Shown here: in pieces, positions 54,276 through 62,480 of the stretch
Layout of the letters: the number at the start of each line of letters is the position of its first letter
Position numbering within the stretch: the first letter of the stretch is position 1
Source: Amorphoplanes digitatis
GTDB taxonomy: Bacteria; Actinomycetota; Actinomycetes; Mycobacteriales; Micromonosporaceae
Assembly: GCF_014205335.1 (NCBI RefSeq)
Contig: NZ_JACHNH010000001.1
Span: forward strand, 3,218,501 to 3,282,500
DNA length: 64,000 bases
Direction of reading: 5' to 3'
Notes under the pieces: model-generated
Told to the model about the DNA's origin: nothing
Seen by the model: the letters and a program-made list of their open reading frames with translations, nothing else
Database searches by the model: none
Made by a program: the position numbers and the translations under genes

Positions 54276-54365
54276 GCCTTTTTCAACGTGGCCCGGGTTG
54301 CAGCTCCTGGCGGCGGTCGGCGGCCCGGATACCTCTGGCCCGAGGCCAGGTTGAAAATCGCTCAC
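54272..54365 (-). repeat. 94-bp imperfect palindromic element, copy 2
   Basis: It is inverted relative to copy 1 (32596-32689) and the same length, with 84 of 94 positions identical. The terminal arms keep pairing: TTTTCCAC/GTGGAAAA in copy 1 becomes TTTTCAAC/GTTGAAAA here, a compensatory C-G to A-T swap. The inner hairpin CTGGCC-CGA-GGCCAG (54335-54349) is unchanged. It provides the stop codon of the winged-helix gene and ends exactly at the next gene's -10 box. Confidence 0.85.
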
Positions 54366-54371
54366 TAGGCT
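54366..54371 (+). promoter_or_regulatory. -10 hexamer of a leaderless promoter
   Basis: TAGGCT begins at the base after the 94-bp repeat and lies 6 nt before the GTG at 54378. Any -35 contact would fall within the repeat. Confidence 0.55.
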
Positions 54372-54377
54372 TGGCCG

Positions 54378-55001
54378 GTGCGTGTGCGTCCGGTCTCCCT
54401 CGAAGTCCTGGTCGACGAGCTGGCCGATCGGCTGGCCGGAATCGGCGGGCGGGTGCGGGTGGCGATCGACGGCGCCGACGCCGCCGATCCCGATGCGCTC
54501 GCCGACGGCCTGGTCGGCCCGCTGCGGCTCCGGGGCCGTCCGGCCGTCCGGATCAGCACCGGCGACTTCCTGCGGCCCGCCTCGGTGCGCCTGGAGTCCG
54601 GCCGGACCAACCCGGACTCGTTCTACTTCGGCTGGCTGGACGAGGCGGGCCTGCGCCGGGAGGTCCTCGACCCGGCCGGCCCGGGCGGCAGCGGGCGGAT
54701 CATCACCCGGCTCTGGGACGCCCGCACCGACCGTGCCGCCCGCGAGCCCTACCGCGACCTGCCGCCGGACGCGGTGGTGATCGTCAGCGGGCCGCTGCTG
54801 CTCGGCGCCGGGCTGCCGTTCGACCTCACCGTCCATCTGCAACTGTCGCCGGCCGCGCTGGCCCGCCGTACCGGGCCGGAGCGGCGCTGGACGCTGCCCG
54901 CGTTCGAGCGCTACGGGGCCGAGGTCGATCCGGCGGCGCTCGCCGACGTCGTGGTCCGCCTGGACGACCCGCGGCGGCCCGCCCTGGTCCTCGGATCGTG
55001 A
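54378..55001 (+). CDS. Uridine-kinase-like P-loop-fold protein with a degenerate nucleotide site
   Basis: A 207-residue protein resembling uridine/phosphoribulokinase-type kinases: VRVAIDGADAADPDALADGL at residues 26-45, then DFLRPASVRLESGRTNPDSF, YFGWLDEAGLRREVLDP and VVIVSGPLLLGAGLPFDLTV. The expected Walker A G-K-S/T after the first strand is absent (AADPDAL), so ATP binding by the canonical lysine is unlikely. It may be a pseudo-kinase or use another site. It is leaderless, with its -10 abutting the 94-bp repeat. Confidence 0.75.
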   Translation: MRVRPVSLEVLVDELADRLAGIGGRVRVAIDGADAADPDALADGLVGPLRLRGRPAVRISTGDFLRPASVRLESGRTNPDSFYFGWLDEAGLRREVLDPAGPGGSGRIITRLWDARTDRAAREPYRDLPPDAVVIVSGPLLLGAGLPFDLTVHLQLSPAALARRTGPERRWTLPAFERYGAEVDPAALADVVVRLDDPRRPALVLGS

Positions 55002-55220
55002 GTGAATCCCCGTTCACACCCCTGTTGACCTGCGACGCGAAAGCGTATTTGCGCAGTCCGTGGCGGTAGCGAGCACTGACAGTTATGCTGCGGTTACTTT
55101 TTTGCGGGGTTCCCGTTTGGGATCTTCGGCGGTGGGTATCTGCGGGCTCCTCGGCGTACGCCGAAGACCGGCGCGGGGGACGGCCCACCGGCAGGGGCAC
55201 AGGGAGGGCAGGGGGAGCAC

Positions 55221-55643
55221 ATGCTCGTCAACAGCGCGGTCATCACGGGTAAAGGTGCCGACACCGCCAAGGGGCGCTCGGTCGAGGAGATCGAGCAGAT
55301 CCGCGGGATTCTGCGGACCCGGTTCGACGACCTGACGGCCGAGTACGAGGAGGCCGTGGCCGAGAACCAGAAGCTGCGACTCGTCGAGATAGGCGATGCA
55401 GCCGGCGACGACCAGGCCGACAGTGGTTCCAAGACCGCGGAACGCGACGCGGCGTCGTCGCTCATCCGGACTCTGCTCGACCGGCGCACGCAGGCGGAGC
55501 ACGCCATGCAGCGCCTGGAGGACGGCACGTACGGAAACTGCGAGGGTTGCTCGAAGCCGATCCCGGTGGAGCGGCTCACCGTGTTCCCGTCGGCCACCAC
55601 ATGCGTGGCCTGCAAGGCCAACCGCGAGAGGCGCGCGGGCTGA
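55221..55643 (+). CDS. TraR/DksA-family zinc-finger protein
   Basis: A 140-residue RNA-polymerase-associated type protein. It has a charged coiled-coil hairpin at about residues 20-100 (VEEIEQIRGILRTRFDDL and AASSLIRTLLDRRTQAEHAM). A four-cysteine zinc finger follows, with YGNCEGCSKPIPVERL and TTCVACK. Family members bind polymerase in its secondary channel and tune initiation. ATG 55221 has GGGGGAG five bases upstream. The 219-bp gap before it holds a 9-bp inverted repeat TCTTCGGCG/CGCCGAAGA (near 55119 and 55158) and no gene. Confidence 0.88.
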   Translation: MLVNSAVITGKGADTAKGRSVEEIEQIRGILRTRFDDLTAEYEEAVAENQKLRLVEIGDAAGDDQADSGSKTAERDAASSLIRTLLDRRTQAEHAMQRLEDGTYGNCEGCSKPIPVERLTVFPSATTCVACKANRERRAG

Positions 55644-55655
55644 GGCTCGATATCG

Positions 55656-55689
55656 CCGGTCCGCCGCCCCTGCTCGGGCGGCGGACCGG
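55656..55689 (+). terminator. Hairpin terminator
   Basis: A perfect 14-bp stem CCGGTCCGCCGCCC with its complement, 6-nt loop, followed by TCTTATC, just after the DksA-like gene. Confidence 0.85.
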
Positions 55690-55701
55690 TCTTATCAGCG
55701 A

Positions 55702-55707
55702 TAGCTT
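55702..55707 (+). promoter_or_regulatory. -10 hexamer of a leaderless promoter
   Basis: TAGCTT lies 6 nt before the ATG at 55714, with no Shine-Dalgarno. Confidence 0.55.
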
Positions 55708-55713
55708 GGCCCC

Positions 55714-56583
55714 ATGGGCGAGATCCAGGTCGGCACGGCGTCGTGGACCGACAAGACCCTGCTCGAGTCGGGGTGGTACCCGCAGACCGCGGACAACCCC
55801 GAGAAACGCCTGGCGCACTACGCGAAGCACTTCCCGGTCGTAGAGGTCGACGCGACCTACTACGGGCCGCCGGCCGAGCAGACCACCCGGCTGTGGGCCG
55901 AGCGCACGCCGGACCGTTTCACCTTCAACATCAAGGCCTTCAGCATGCTGACCGGCCATCCCACGAAGGTGTCGGCGATCTACAAGGACCTGCGCCCGGA
56001 GACCGACAAGAAGAACGTCTACCCGGGCGACCTGCCGCCGCAGGCGTACGAGGAGATCTGGACCCGGTTCCTGAGCGCCCTGGACCCGCTGGTCGAGGCG
56101 GGCAAGCTGGGCGCGCTGCTGTTCCAGTTCCCGCCCTGGTGGGGCATCCGCCGCTCCAACAAGGACTACCTGCTCGAGGTCGCCGCCCGGTGCAGACCGC
56201 TGCGACCGGTCTTCGAGTTCCGCAACGCGTCCTGGTTCGACGGCGACAACGCCGCGGAGACCCTGGACTTCCTGCGCCGGCACGAGCTTCCCCTGGTCTG
56301 CGTCGACATGCCGCAGGGCCACCGCTCGTCGGTGCCCCCGGTGGTGGCCGCGACCTCGGACCTGGCCGTCGTCCGGTTCCACGGCCACAGCGACAAGTGG
56401 ACGAGCCGGGACATCCACGAGAAGTTCGGCTACGACTACTCCAAGAAGGAACTCCGCGAGTGGGTGCCGAAGCTGCGCGCCCTCGCCGACGAGGCCCGGA
56501 CCACCCAGGTCTTCATGAACAACTGCTACTCCGACTACGCCCAGCGCAACGCCGGCACCCTCATCGAGCTGCTCGGGGACTAG
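55714..56583 (+). CDS. DUF72 domain protein
   Basis: A 289-residue TIM-barrel-like DUF72 (YecE) protein of unknown biochemical function. Family marks: IQVGTASWTDKTLLESGWYP, YAKHFPVVEVDATYYGPP, RFTFNIKAFSMLTGHPTK, LGALLFQFPPWW, VFEFRNASWF and a late VVRFHGHSDKW. The start is supported by a leaderless -10. It converges on the class IV aminotransferase with a 4-bp overlap. Confidence 0.9.
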   Translation: MGEIQVGTASWTDKTLLESGWYPQTADNPEKRLAHYAKHFPVVEVDATYYGPPAEQTTRLWAERTPDRFTFNIKAFSMLTGHPTKVSAIYKDLRPETDKKNVYPGDLPPQAYEEIWTRFLSALDPLVEAGKLGALLFQFPPWWGIRRSNKDYLLEVAARCRPLRPVFEFRNASWFDGDNAAETLDFLRRHELPLVCVDMPQGHRSSVPPVVAATSDLAVVRFHGHSDKWTSRDIHEKFGYDYSKKELREWVPKLRALADEARTTQVFMNNCYSDYAQRNAGTLIELLGD

Positions 56584-57368
56584 AGGTCGTCCCAGGGCAC
56601 GGTCGACCAGGCCTCCCGGAGGGTCTCCGCGAGGAGGCCGTCGTCCTTGAGCGGCAGCTCGTCGATGCTGGCGATCGGGCGTGCCGGGCAGTGCGAGTTC
56701 ACCGCCGCGGCGGCCGCGAAGCCGGGTAGCTCCTCCGCGCCGATCGGCCGCAGCGTCCACGGTGTGCCGTTGATGCTCATCGCGATCTGGAGCAGCACCA
56801 TCGTCACGCCCCTGAGCACCGGCGCGACCGGCCACACCACCTGGCTGCCGTCCCAGAACGCCACGTTCCAGGTGGTGCCCTCGCGGACCAGGGCGTCGCG
56901 GCCGAGGAACAGCGCGTCGTCGAAGCCGGCCAGCCGCGCCTCGCGCAGGTGGTAGGTGAGCCCCATGGTCGCCCGGTGCTTGTGCTCCGGCAGCTCGCGT
57001 TCGTAGATCACGGACTGCGCCCGCAGCGGCGGCCCGGGCTCCTCCGGTACCGGATCGGAGACCGACACCAGGACGTCCGGCGGGCCCTGCTCGTCGGGGC
57101 CCGGCACGAAAGTCACCCGTACGGAGGCATCGCGGACGTCGCCGAGTGCGTGCCGGATCAGGCCGAGCAGCCGGTGTTCCTCCGCGACGCCGATGCGGTG
57201 CCCGAACAGCTCCTCGGCGCCGTCGGCGAGCCGGGCGACGTGCAGGGCCAGGCCACGGACCCTGTGGTCGCGCACCTGGAACGACGTGAAGTGCCCGTAG
57301 TTCAGGGTGGCGATCCGGTGCAGCCGCGCCAGGTCCGGCGCCTGCCCGTTCAGCTCGACGTTCAGCAC
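56580..57368 (-). CDS. Aminotransferase class IV / aminodeoxychorismate-lyase-like protein
   Basis: A 262-residue fold-type IV PLP protein. It has YGHFTSFQVRDHRVRGLALH, the PLP-lysine candidate in PEHKHRATMGLTYHLREARL, then FDDALFLGRDALVREGTTWN with the cofactor-contacting turn and VLRGVTMVLL. The reaction could be 4-amino-4-deoxychorismate lyase or an amino-acid aminotransferase. The start is GTG 57368, 6 nt after a TAGGTT hexamer, so probably leaderless. Confidence 0.82.
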   Translation of the reverse strand: MLNVELNGQAPDLARLHRIATLNYGHFTSFQVRDHRVRGLALHVARLADGAEELFGHRIGVAEEHRLLGLIRHALGDVRDASVRVTFVPGPDEQGPPDVLVSVSDPVPEEPGPPLRAQSVIYERELPEHKHRATMGLTYHLREARLAGFDDALFLGRDALVREGTTWNVAFWDGSQVVWPVAPVLRGVTMVLLQIAMSINGTPWTLRPIGAEELPGFAAAAAVNSHCPARPIASIDELPLKDDGLLAETLREAWSTVPWDDL

Positions 57369-57374
57369 ACCACC

Positions 57375-57380
57375 AACCTA
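57375..57380 (-). promoter_or_regulatory. -10 hexamer of a leaderless promoter
   Basis: On the minus strand TAGGTT lies 6 nt before the GTG at 57368. Confidence 0.55.
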
Positions 57381-57453
57381 CGGCGTGCGGATGACCTTCC
57401 GAGCGCGGCGCCGGTGCCCGGGCGCGCCGAGGACGCCGTGGCCCGGGACCCGC

Positions 57454-58173
57454 TCAGCCCGCGCCCGAGGCGGCGGCGCCGCGGGCCAGGGCCAGGACCA
57501 CCCCGGCCGCGATCAGGCCGGCGATCAGCACCGTGGCCACCGCGGAGAAGTCGAGCTGGGCGGCGCGGCGGTCGGCGACCCGCTTCGCCGTGAAGACGGC
57601 GAGGACGGGGCCGAGCACCGCCACCACCAGCGCCACCACGGGCAGCCCGACGGCGAGGTCGCCGCCGGCCTCGCGTCCCGCCCAGCGCAGCAGGGACCAC
57701 GCCGCGACGCCGACCGCACCGCCCAGCGCGCCCAGCACCGCGTACAGCAGGGTGGCGTTGCCCGAGGCGGGCCGCGGCGCGGGCTTCCAGGCGGCGGTGG
57801 CGGCCGCCTCTTGCAGGTAGTCCTCGGCGTCGCGGTCGCGCTGGCGTGGGACGGCGGGCTGCGGCGCCCGCTCGCCGAACCGGTCGGCCACCCGGCCGAC
57901 CTTGTGGGCGAACTCCGCCCACAGCACCGCGGCGCGGGCGTCCACCTCGTCGCGTTCGCGCTGCGCCTTCTGTACGGCCGCGCGCGCCTCGCGGATCCGC
58001 TGGTCGGCGGCCCGGACGGCGTTGTCGGCCTCGATCGCGCGGCTGTCGTGCCAGCTCCGGGCCTCGGCACGGTGCGCGCCGGCCTCGTCGTCGAGGTTCG
58101 TCAGCTTTCGCAGGACGCTGCGGTAGTCGGGCGCGCGGCGCTCCAGCATCGCGTCGTTGGCAGGCTCATTCAT
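57454..58173 (-). CDS. Coiled-coil membrane protein, last gene of the FtsK-like operon
   Basis: A 239-residue protein I do not recognise. Residues 20-105 form a long charged helical, probably coiled-coil region (RIREARAAVQKAQRERDEVD). A Pro/Arg-rich linker follows, then three predicted helices at about 145-165, 175-197 and 215-235 (AVATVLIAGLIAAGVVLALA). The ATG overlaps the ATPase stop by 4 nt (ATGA), so the two are translationally coupled. It would anchor the otherwise soluble ATPase to the membrane; that role is inferred. Confidence 0.75.
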   Translation of the reverse strand: MNEPANDAMLERRAPDYRSVLRKLTNLDDEAGAHRAEARSWHDSRAIEADNAVRAADQRIREARAAVQKAQRERDEVDARAAVLWAEFAHKVGRVADRFGERAPQPAVPRQRDRDAEDYLQEAAATAAWKPAPRPASGNATLLYAVLGALGGAVGVAAWSLLRWAGREAGGDLAVGLPVVALVVAVLGPVLAVFTAKRVADRRAAQLDFSAVATVLIAGLIAAGVVLALARGAAASGAG

Positions 58174-60815
58174 GAGGGTCCGTAAGGGATGATCACCTCG
58201 GCGCCACGATGCACCGAGCGGTCGAAGTGCAGCGCACGCCACGGGCGCGGGTACCAGCTCGGCGAGCCGTGACCCGGGTAGTACGGCGACAGCTCGCTGC
58301 CGTGCACGTCCAGCGCCACCCAGGCGCCGATGGGGTCCGTCCGCGAGCCCTGCCCGCCGAGCGTGTCGCGCAGCAGGGCGGCGCCCCGCCACCAGCCGAT
58401 GACGTGGATGCGCCGCTCCGGGCCCTGCCGCATGATCCGGCGCAGCGGCTCGTTGCTGCCGCTCGGCGCGGCGTCGACCGCGTACAGGAAGATGAAGTGC
58501 GGTTTGTCCGCGGCCGTGCCCAGCTCGGCACGCTCGGCGGCCATCTCCAGCAGGGAGTCCACGTTGTCGCCGTCGAAGTAGCCCGTCTCCGGCGGCAGGT
58601 ACCTCTTGAGCGCGTCGACGGCGGCGCCGGCGTCGGTGTCCAGGCAGGCCACCGAGAACTGGGCCGCGCCGGGGGTGAACTGCGCGGCCAGCGACCGTGC
58701 CGCGGTGCCCAGCACGGCGCACGCCTCGTCGACCCGGGTGCCCAGCACGGCGATCGTGCGGCCCGGCGCGCGGCGCAGCACGGTCTTGGCGGACCGCGAC
58801 TCGACGTCGATGGTCTCGCCGAGCAGCACCACCGGCGCGGCGGGAGCGTCGGCCGGGACGAAGCGGCGGAACTCCGGGCTGTCCTCGAGCCGGGGGATGG
58901 CGTCGCCGTCGAAGAGCCGGGGCGCGGCGAGCTCGGGGGGGCGGTGCCGCCACAGCCGGTGCTGGAGCTCGCTCCAGCGTTCCCGGTCGCCGGCGTCGGG
59001 CACCCGGACGATCCGGTTCGCCTCGGTGGCGCCGGAGTCGGCGTTGACCACGGCGTGGTAGCGCGGCAGCACGTCGGCGGCCTGGTTGGTCTCCGCCAGC
59101 ACGCGCCGGGCCCGGGGCAGGGCGATCCGCAGCGAGAACTGCGCGACCAGGGCCGGCCGGCCCCACAGCGCCTCGATGCCGGAGACGTCCTGGCTGGCCA
59201 GGACCAGGTGGATGCCCTGCGAGCGGCCGCGCCGGGCCAGGTCCTCCAGCAGGTCGACGGCCTCCGCGGCGACCGCGTCGCGGCCGGAGAGCAGCACCTG
59301 GAACTCGTCGACCACCGCGACGATCCGGGGCCAGTTGCCGTTCGGATCGTCGGCGCGCAGCTCGGCCAGGTTGGTCACCTCGTGGCGCTTGGCCGCGTCG
59401 GCCCGGCTGCGCAGCTCCGCGCCGAGGAACCGCAGCAGGGCCAGGCCGAACTCGCGGTCGGTGTTGACGTTGACGCCGACCAGCCGCACGTGCGGCAGCC
59501 AGCTCGGGTCGCGGCGGCCCGGCGCGAACCGGGCGAACGACACGCCCTCCTTGAAGTCGAGCAGGTAGAACGCGAGCTCGGCGGGGGAGTAGCGGGCCGC
59601 GAGGGCGCCCATCCAGGCGTAGATCAGGTTGGTTTTGCCGGTGCCGGACGGGCCGGCGATCAGGGCGTGCGGCGGATAGTCGCTGAGCGTCACGTGCACC
59701 GGGGAGCCCTGCGGGCTGTCCCCGAGCGGCGCGGTCAGCGCCCGGGCCGAGCTCTGCTGCCACTCGTGCTCGGGCAGCAGGCTGTCGAGCGCGACCGGTG
59801 CGGGCCCGGCGGCGACCTCGTCGGCGATCCGCCGGCAGGTGCGGGTGATCACCTCCGCCGACGGCGCCGGGTCGAGCCGCACCGGCAGGTCGCCGCAGCC
59901 GCTCACGCGCGCGTCGTCGCCCGGTGCCGCGTCGATGACCTCGATCCCGGTGCCGGCCGGCACCGGGAGACCCCGGATGATCAGGTGTACGCCGCAGGCG
60001 GCGCCCGTGCGCAGCAGCCGGTCGAGCTGTCCGCGCTCGTGCTTCGACAGCTCGTCGTGCCGCCCGGCGCCGAGCAGGATCGCCACCCGCCACGGCTCGG
60101 GCCGGCGCCCGGTGGCGGCGGCCAGCTCCCGCAGCGAGGTGTGCTCGCCGGCGAGCACGGTCTCGTTGATCCGGCGCACGTGGTCGACGAGCTCGTCCAG
60201 CAGCGCCGCGAGCCCGCCCGGGCCGACGAAGGTCAGCACCCCGGCCGGTGCGAGCGGCGCGAACCCGGCGAGGCCGCCGCCGAGCTGCTCGGGGTCGTAG
60301 CCGGTGAGCCGGATCCGGCCGGCCTCGGTGCTGCCCAGGGCGCGCAGCAGCAGCCCGGCCACGGTGTCGTCACCGATGGACTCGTCGCCGCGGATCACCA
60401 CGTGCCCGCGGTCGAGCAGCGGCACCAGCGCGGGCACCTCACCCTCGTACGGCAGCAGCAGCCGGCCGGCGCGCAGCTCCGGCGCGGGTACCTGGGTGCC
60501 CGCGGGCGTCGGCCGCCACCGGGACCAGGGCAGGCCGGCGGCGCCCGGCGCGGCGGCCAGTGCCGTCTCGGCGGCGGCGCCGGCCAGCGCGGCCATGTCG
60601 CGCTCGTGCTGCTCGTCGATCTCCTTGAGCCGCTTGTCCCGCTCCCGGATCAGCCGGATCCGGCGCTCGCGGGCCGCGGTCGCCACCCGGGCCCGCCGGG
60701 TGACCGCCGCCTCGAACTCGTCGCGGGCGGCGACGAAGGCGTTCTCGGCCGCGCCGAGTGCGTGCGACAGCGCGGCCCGGACCTCGACGACCTGCTGCGC
60801 CCTGCTGTCAGGCAT
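58170..60815 (-). CDS. FtsK/SpoIIIE-EccC-like multi-module ATPase
   Basis: An 881-residue ATPase with no membrane helix. Residues 1-85 are helical/coiled coil (RERRIRLIRERDKRLKEIDE). The central module (about 365-600) is an intact FtsK/SpoIIIE domain: Walker A GPSGTGKT at 388-395, AFYLLDFKEGVSF, Walker B IVAVVDEF at 498-505 and LVLASQDVSG. A preceding stretch (about 130-340, VVIRGDESIGDDTVAGLLLR) and a following one (about 650-800, TIAVLGTRVDEACAVLG) look like modules with lost P-loops. That recalls the three-ATPase array of type VII EccC. Start is ATG 60815, overlapping the previous gene by 8 nt; GTG 60824 is possible. Confidence 0.85.
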   Translation of the reverse strand: MPDSRAQQVVEVRAALSHALGAAENAFVAARDEFEAAVTRRARVATAARERRIRLIRERDKRLKEIDEQHERDMAALAGAAAETALAAAPGAAGLPWSRWRPTPAGTQVPAPELRAGRLLLPYEGEVPALVPLLDRGHVVIRGDESIGDDTVAGLLLRALGSTEAGRIRLTGYDPEQLGGGLAGFAPLAPAGVLTFVGPGGLAALLDELVDHVRRINETVLAGEHTSLRELAAATGRRPEPWRVAILLGAGRHDELSKHERGQLDRLLRTGAACGVHLIIRGLPVPAGTGIEVIDAAPGDDARVSGCGDLPVRLDPAPSAEVITRTCRRIADEVAAGPAPVALDSLLPEHEWQQSSARALTAPLGDSPQGSPVHVTLSDYPPHALIAGPSGTGKTNLIYAWMGALAARYSPAELAFYLLDFKEGVSFARFAPGRRDPSWLPHVRLVGVNVNTDREFGLALLRFLGAELRSRADAAKRHEVTNLAELRADDPNGNWPRIVAVVDEFQVLLSGRDAVAAEAVDLLEDLARRGRSQGIHLVLASQDVSGIEALWGRPALVAQFSLRIALPRARRVLAETNQAADVLPRYHAVVNADSGATEANRIVRVPDAGDRERWSELQHRLWRHRPPELAAPRLFDGDAIPRLEDSPEFRRFVPADAPAAPVVLLGETIDVESRSAKTVLRRAPGRTIAVLGTRVDEACAVLGTAARSLAAQFTPGAAQFSVACLDTDAGAAVDALKRYLPPETGYFDGDNVDSLLEMAAERAELGTAADKPHFIFLYAVDAAPSGSNEPLRRIMRQGPERRIHVIGWWRGAALLRDTLGGQGSRTDPIGAWVALDVHGSELSPYYPGHGSPSWYPRPWRALHFDRSVHRGAEVIIPYGPS

Positions 60816-61692
60816 CGACACCACGGGGTGGCAGCGGCTCGGGGGCGTTCGGGTCGAGCGTCGCCGGGTCGCGGCCCAGCCGGGCCAGCAGCACCCCGGT
60901 CAGGACGCTGGCGGTGACCGCGGAGTCGGCCGGGTGCGAGGGCGCCTGCGCGCCCGCGGGCGCCCGGCAGATCCGGGCCAGCAGCGTGTCGAGCACGGCG
61001 GGCGGGGTGCCGGGCAGCAGCGACCTCACCCGGCCGCCGGCGGCGCTGCGCAGCCGCTGGAGGTCGTCGGGCCCGGGCTCGTGGCCGAGCAGGTCGCCGG
61101 CGAGGCGGTGCAGCACGGGCGGGGTCACCGCGGACAGGCCCAGCCCGGTGGCCGCGTTGACGCCGTGCAGGTCGCGGCCGAGCCGGGCGCGGTCGCCGGA
61201 GCGGACCCCGGCGGCGACGCGGCGCAGCAGCTCGGCGGTGTCGGCCGGCCGCTCCTGCGGCGTGCCGTCGGCCCGCGGCGGTGGCGGCGCCTCGCCGGTG
61301 AGCTGCTCGACCCGCTCGCGCCACCAGGGGCCGAGCCGCTCCGGCGGCGGCTGATGCTCCTGCTGCCGCGGCACCGCGGGCTGCTCGTCCTCCCGCAGGC
61401 CGGCCTTCCAGTCGCCGCCCGGCGCCGCGCTCGCCTCGCCGGCGAGGCCGAGCTGGGCCAGGTAGGCCGCGATGGCGTCCTGCGCCAGCCGCAGCGCGGC
61501 CGCGGCGTGCTCGGCGTGCTCGGTGGCGTTGCCGAGCTGCGGCACGCCGATCGGGTCGACCGAGGTCTGGCGCACCCAGTTCAGCAGCTCGGTCGCGCTG
61601 CGCAGGCGCTCCATCGCCACCGAGACGACGCCGATGGGCAGCTCGTCGGACGTGGCGCGGAGCTGGGCGCCGAGTTCCTGCAACAGGGACAT
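60808..61692 (-). CDS. Hypothetical protein of the FtsK-like operon
   Basis: A 294-residue soluble protein, not recognised. Residues 1-85 are helical (VAMERLRSATELLNWVRQTS, AEHAAAALRLAQDAIAAYLA), then a Pro/Glu-rich linker (95-150) and a second helical domain (155-280) with LLRRVAAGVRSGDRARLGRD and VLDTLLARICRAP. The start ATG 61692 is 4 nt after the stop of the small helical protein and the end overlaps the ATPase start, so it is tightly embedded in the operon. Confidence 0.72.
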   Translation of the reverse strand: MSLLQELGAQLRATSDELPIGVVSVAMERLRSATELLNWVRQTSVDPIGVPQLGNATEHAEHAAAALRLAQDAIAAYLAQLGLAGEASAAPGGDWKAGLREDEQPAVPRQQEHQPPPERLGPWWRERVEQLTGEAPPPPRADGTPQERPADTAELLRRVAAGVRSGDRARLGRDLHGVNAATGLGLSAVTPPVLHRLAGDLLGHEPGPDDLQRLRSAAGGRVRSLLPGTPPAVLDTLLARICRAPAGAQAPSHPADSAVTASVLTGVLLARLGRDPATLDPNAPEPLPPRGVDA

Positions 61693-61696
61693 CGCG

Positions 61697-61957
61697 TTAC
61701 AGCGTCGCCGTGTAGTTCTGCGCCTGCTCGACGGCGAGCAGGGTGGCGCCGAGGCACTCCTCGAGCTGCTGGTCGGCCTGCGACAGGGAGGCGTGCACGG
61801 CGCCGACCGCGTCGTTGGCGCTGCCGTCGAGCGCCGAGGCCAGGCTCTGCTGCGCCTCGCCGAGCTTCTCCCGGGCCGCCTGGATCGCCGCCTGGCTCTC
61901 CGTGACCTGTTGGAGAGCGGCATCAACGGCCGCTCTGACCTCGGCGACGCTGGCCAC
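61697..61957 (-). CDS. Small helical protein, WXG100-sized, first gene of the FtsK-like operon
   Basis: An 86-residue, almost wholly alpha-helical protein: two amphipathic helices (about 3-42, VAEVRAAVDAALQQVTESQA; about 48-82, HASLSQADQQLEECLGATLL) separated by the turn DGSAND. Size and hairpin layout are like WXG100 (ESAT-6) proteins, but the W-x-G turn is missing and no C-terminal YxxxD/E export signal is present. GTG 61957 has AGGAGG with an 8-nt spacer, the only strong ribosome site of the operon. Confidence 0.75.
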   Translation of the reverse strand: MASVAEVRAAVDAALQQVTESQAAIQAAREKLGEAQQSLASALDGSANDAVGAVHASLSQADQQLEECLGATLLAVEQAQNYTATL

Positions 61958-62064
61958 TCGTGCAGCCTCCTGCGGTATGGGGGTGGCGGTACGGACTCAG
62001 AATAGTCGTCCCGGATGGGGTGGTCGTGCCCGCACGCCCCTTTCGTGAATCCGCGCCCGAACGG

Positions 62065-62439
62065 TTATCTCGGCACGCTGCCGGGGCCGCGCACGTCGGC
62101 GCCCAGGGCGGTCACCCGTTCGCGCAGGCCGCGGTCGGCGGTCACCACGATCAGCCGGCGGCCGCGGCCCTCGCGGGCCACGAGCTCGACGATCGCGTCG
62201 TCGCCGGAACCGGTCGCGCGCTCCAGCCGTACGCCGTCGACGGCCGGGATGTCCCGGGCCCGGCCCTCCACGACCAGGACGACCTCGACGGGCCCGGGCA
62301 GGTCCGGCAGGCCGGAGGCGCCGATCGGAAGGAGTGCGTCGCGCAGCCGGGCGTTGGCGCCGGCGCGGTCGCGCCACCAGCCGTCCGGCTTGGAGCCGAC
62401 GACGTTGGCGGCGTCGACGACCAGCAGCGGTACGGCCAT
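62065..62439 (-). CDS. NYN/PIN-like domain protein
   Basis: A 124-residue single-domain protein with the NYN nuclease fold: LLVVDAANVVGSKPDGWWRD (first acidic position), VEVVLVVEGRARDI, GDDAIVELVA and IVVTADRGLRERVTALGADV (late acidic positions). These proteins are predicted RNA-processing metal-dependent nucleases. ATG 62439 begins directly at the first strand. No clear ribosome site is visible. Confidence 0.82.
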   Translation of the reverse strand: MAVPLLVVDAANVVGSKPDGWWRDRAGANARLRDALLPIGASGLPDLPGPVEVVLVVEGRARDIPAVDGVRLERATGSGDDAIVELVAREGRGRRLIVVTADRGLRERVTALGADVRGPGSVPR

Positions 62440-62480
62440 GCACCCGAGCGTCTCACACCCGGGCGGGACGGCACCCGCCG

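Noticed and set aside
57454..60093. Extension of the operon's membrane-protein frame upstream through the ATPase gene
   Set aside because: The upstream part is an out-of-frame shadow of the FtsK-like ATPase. The ATGA overlap at 58170-58173 marks the true start.
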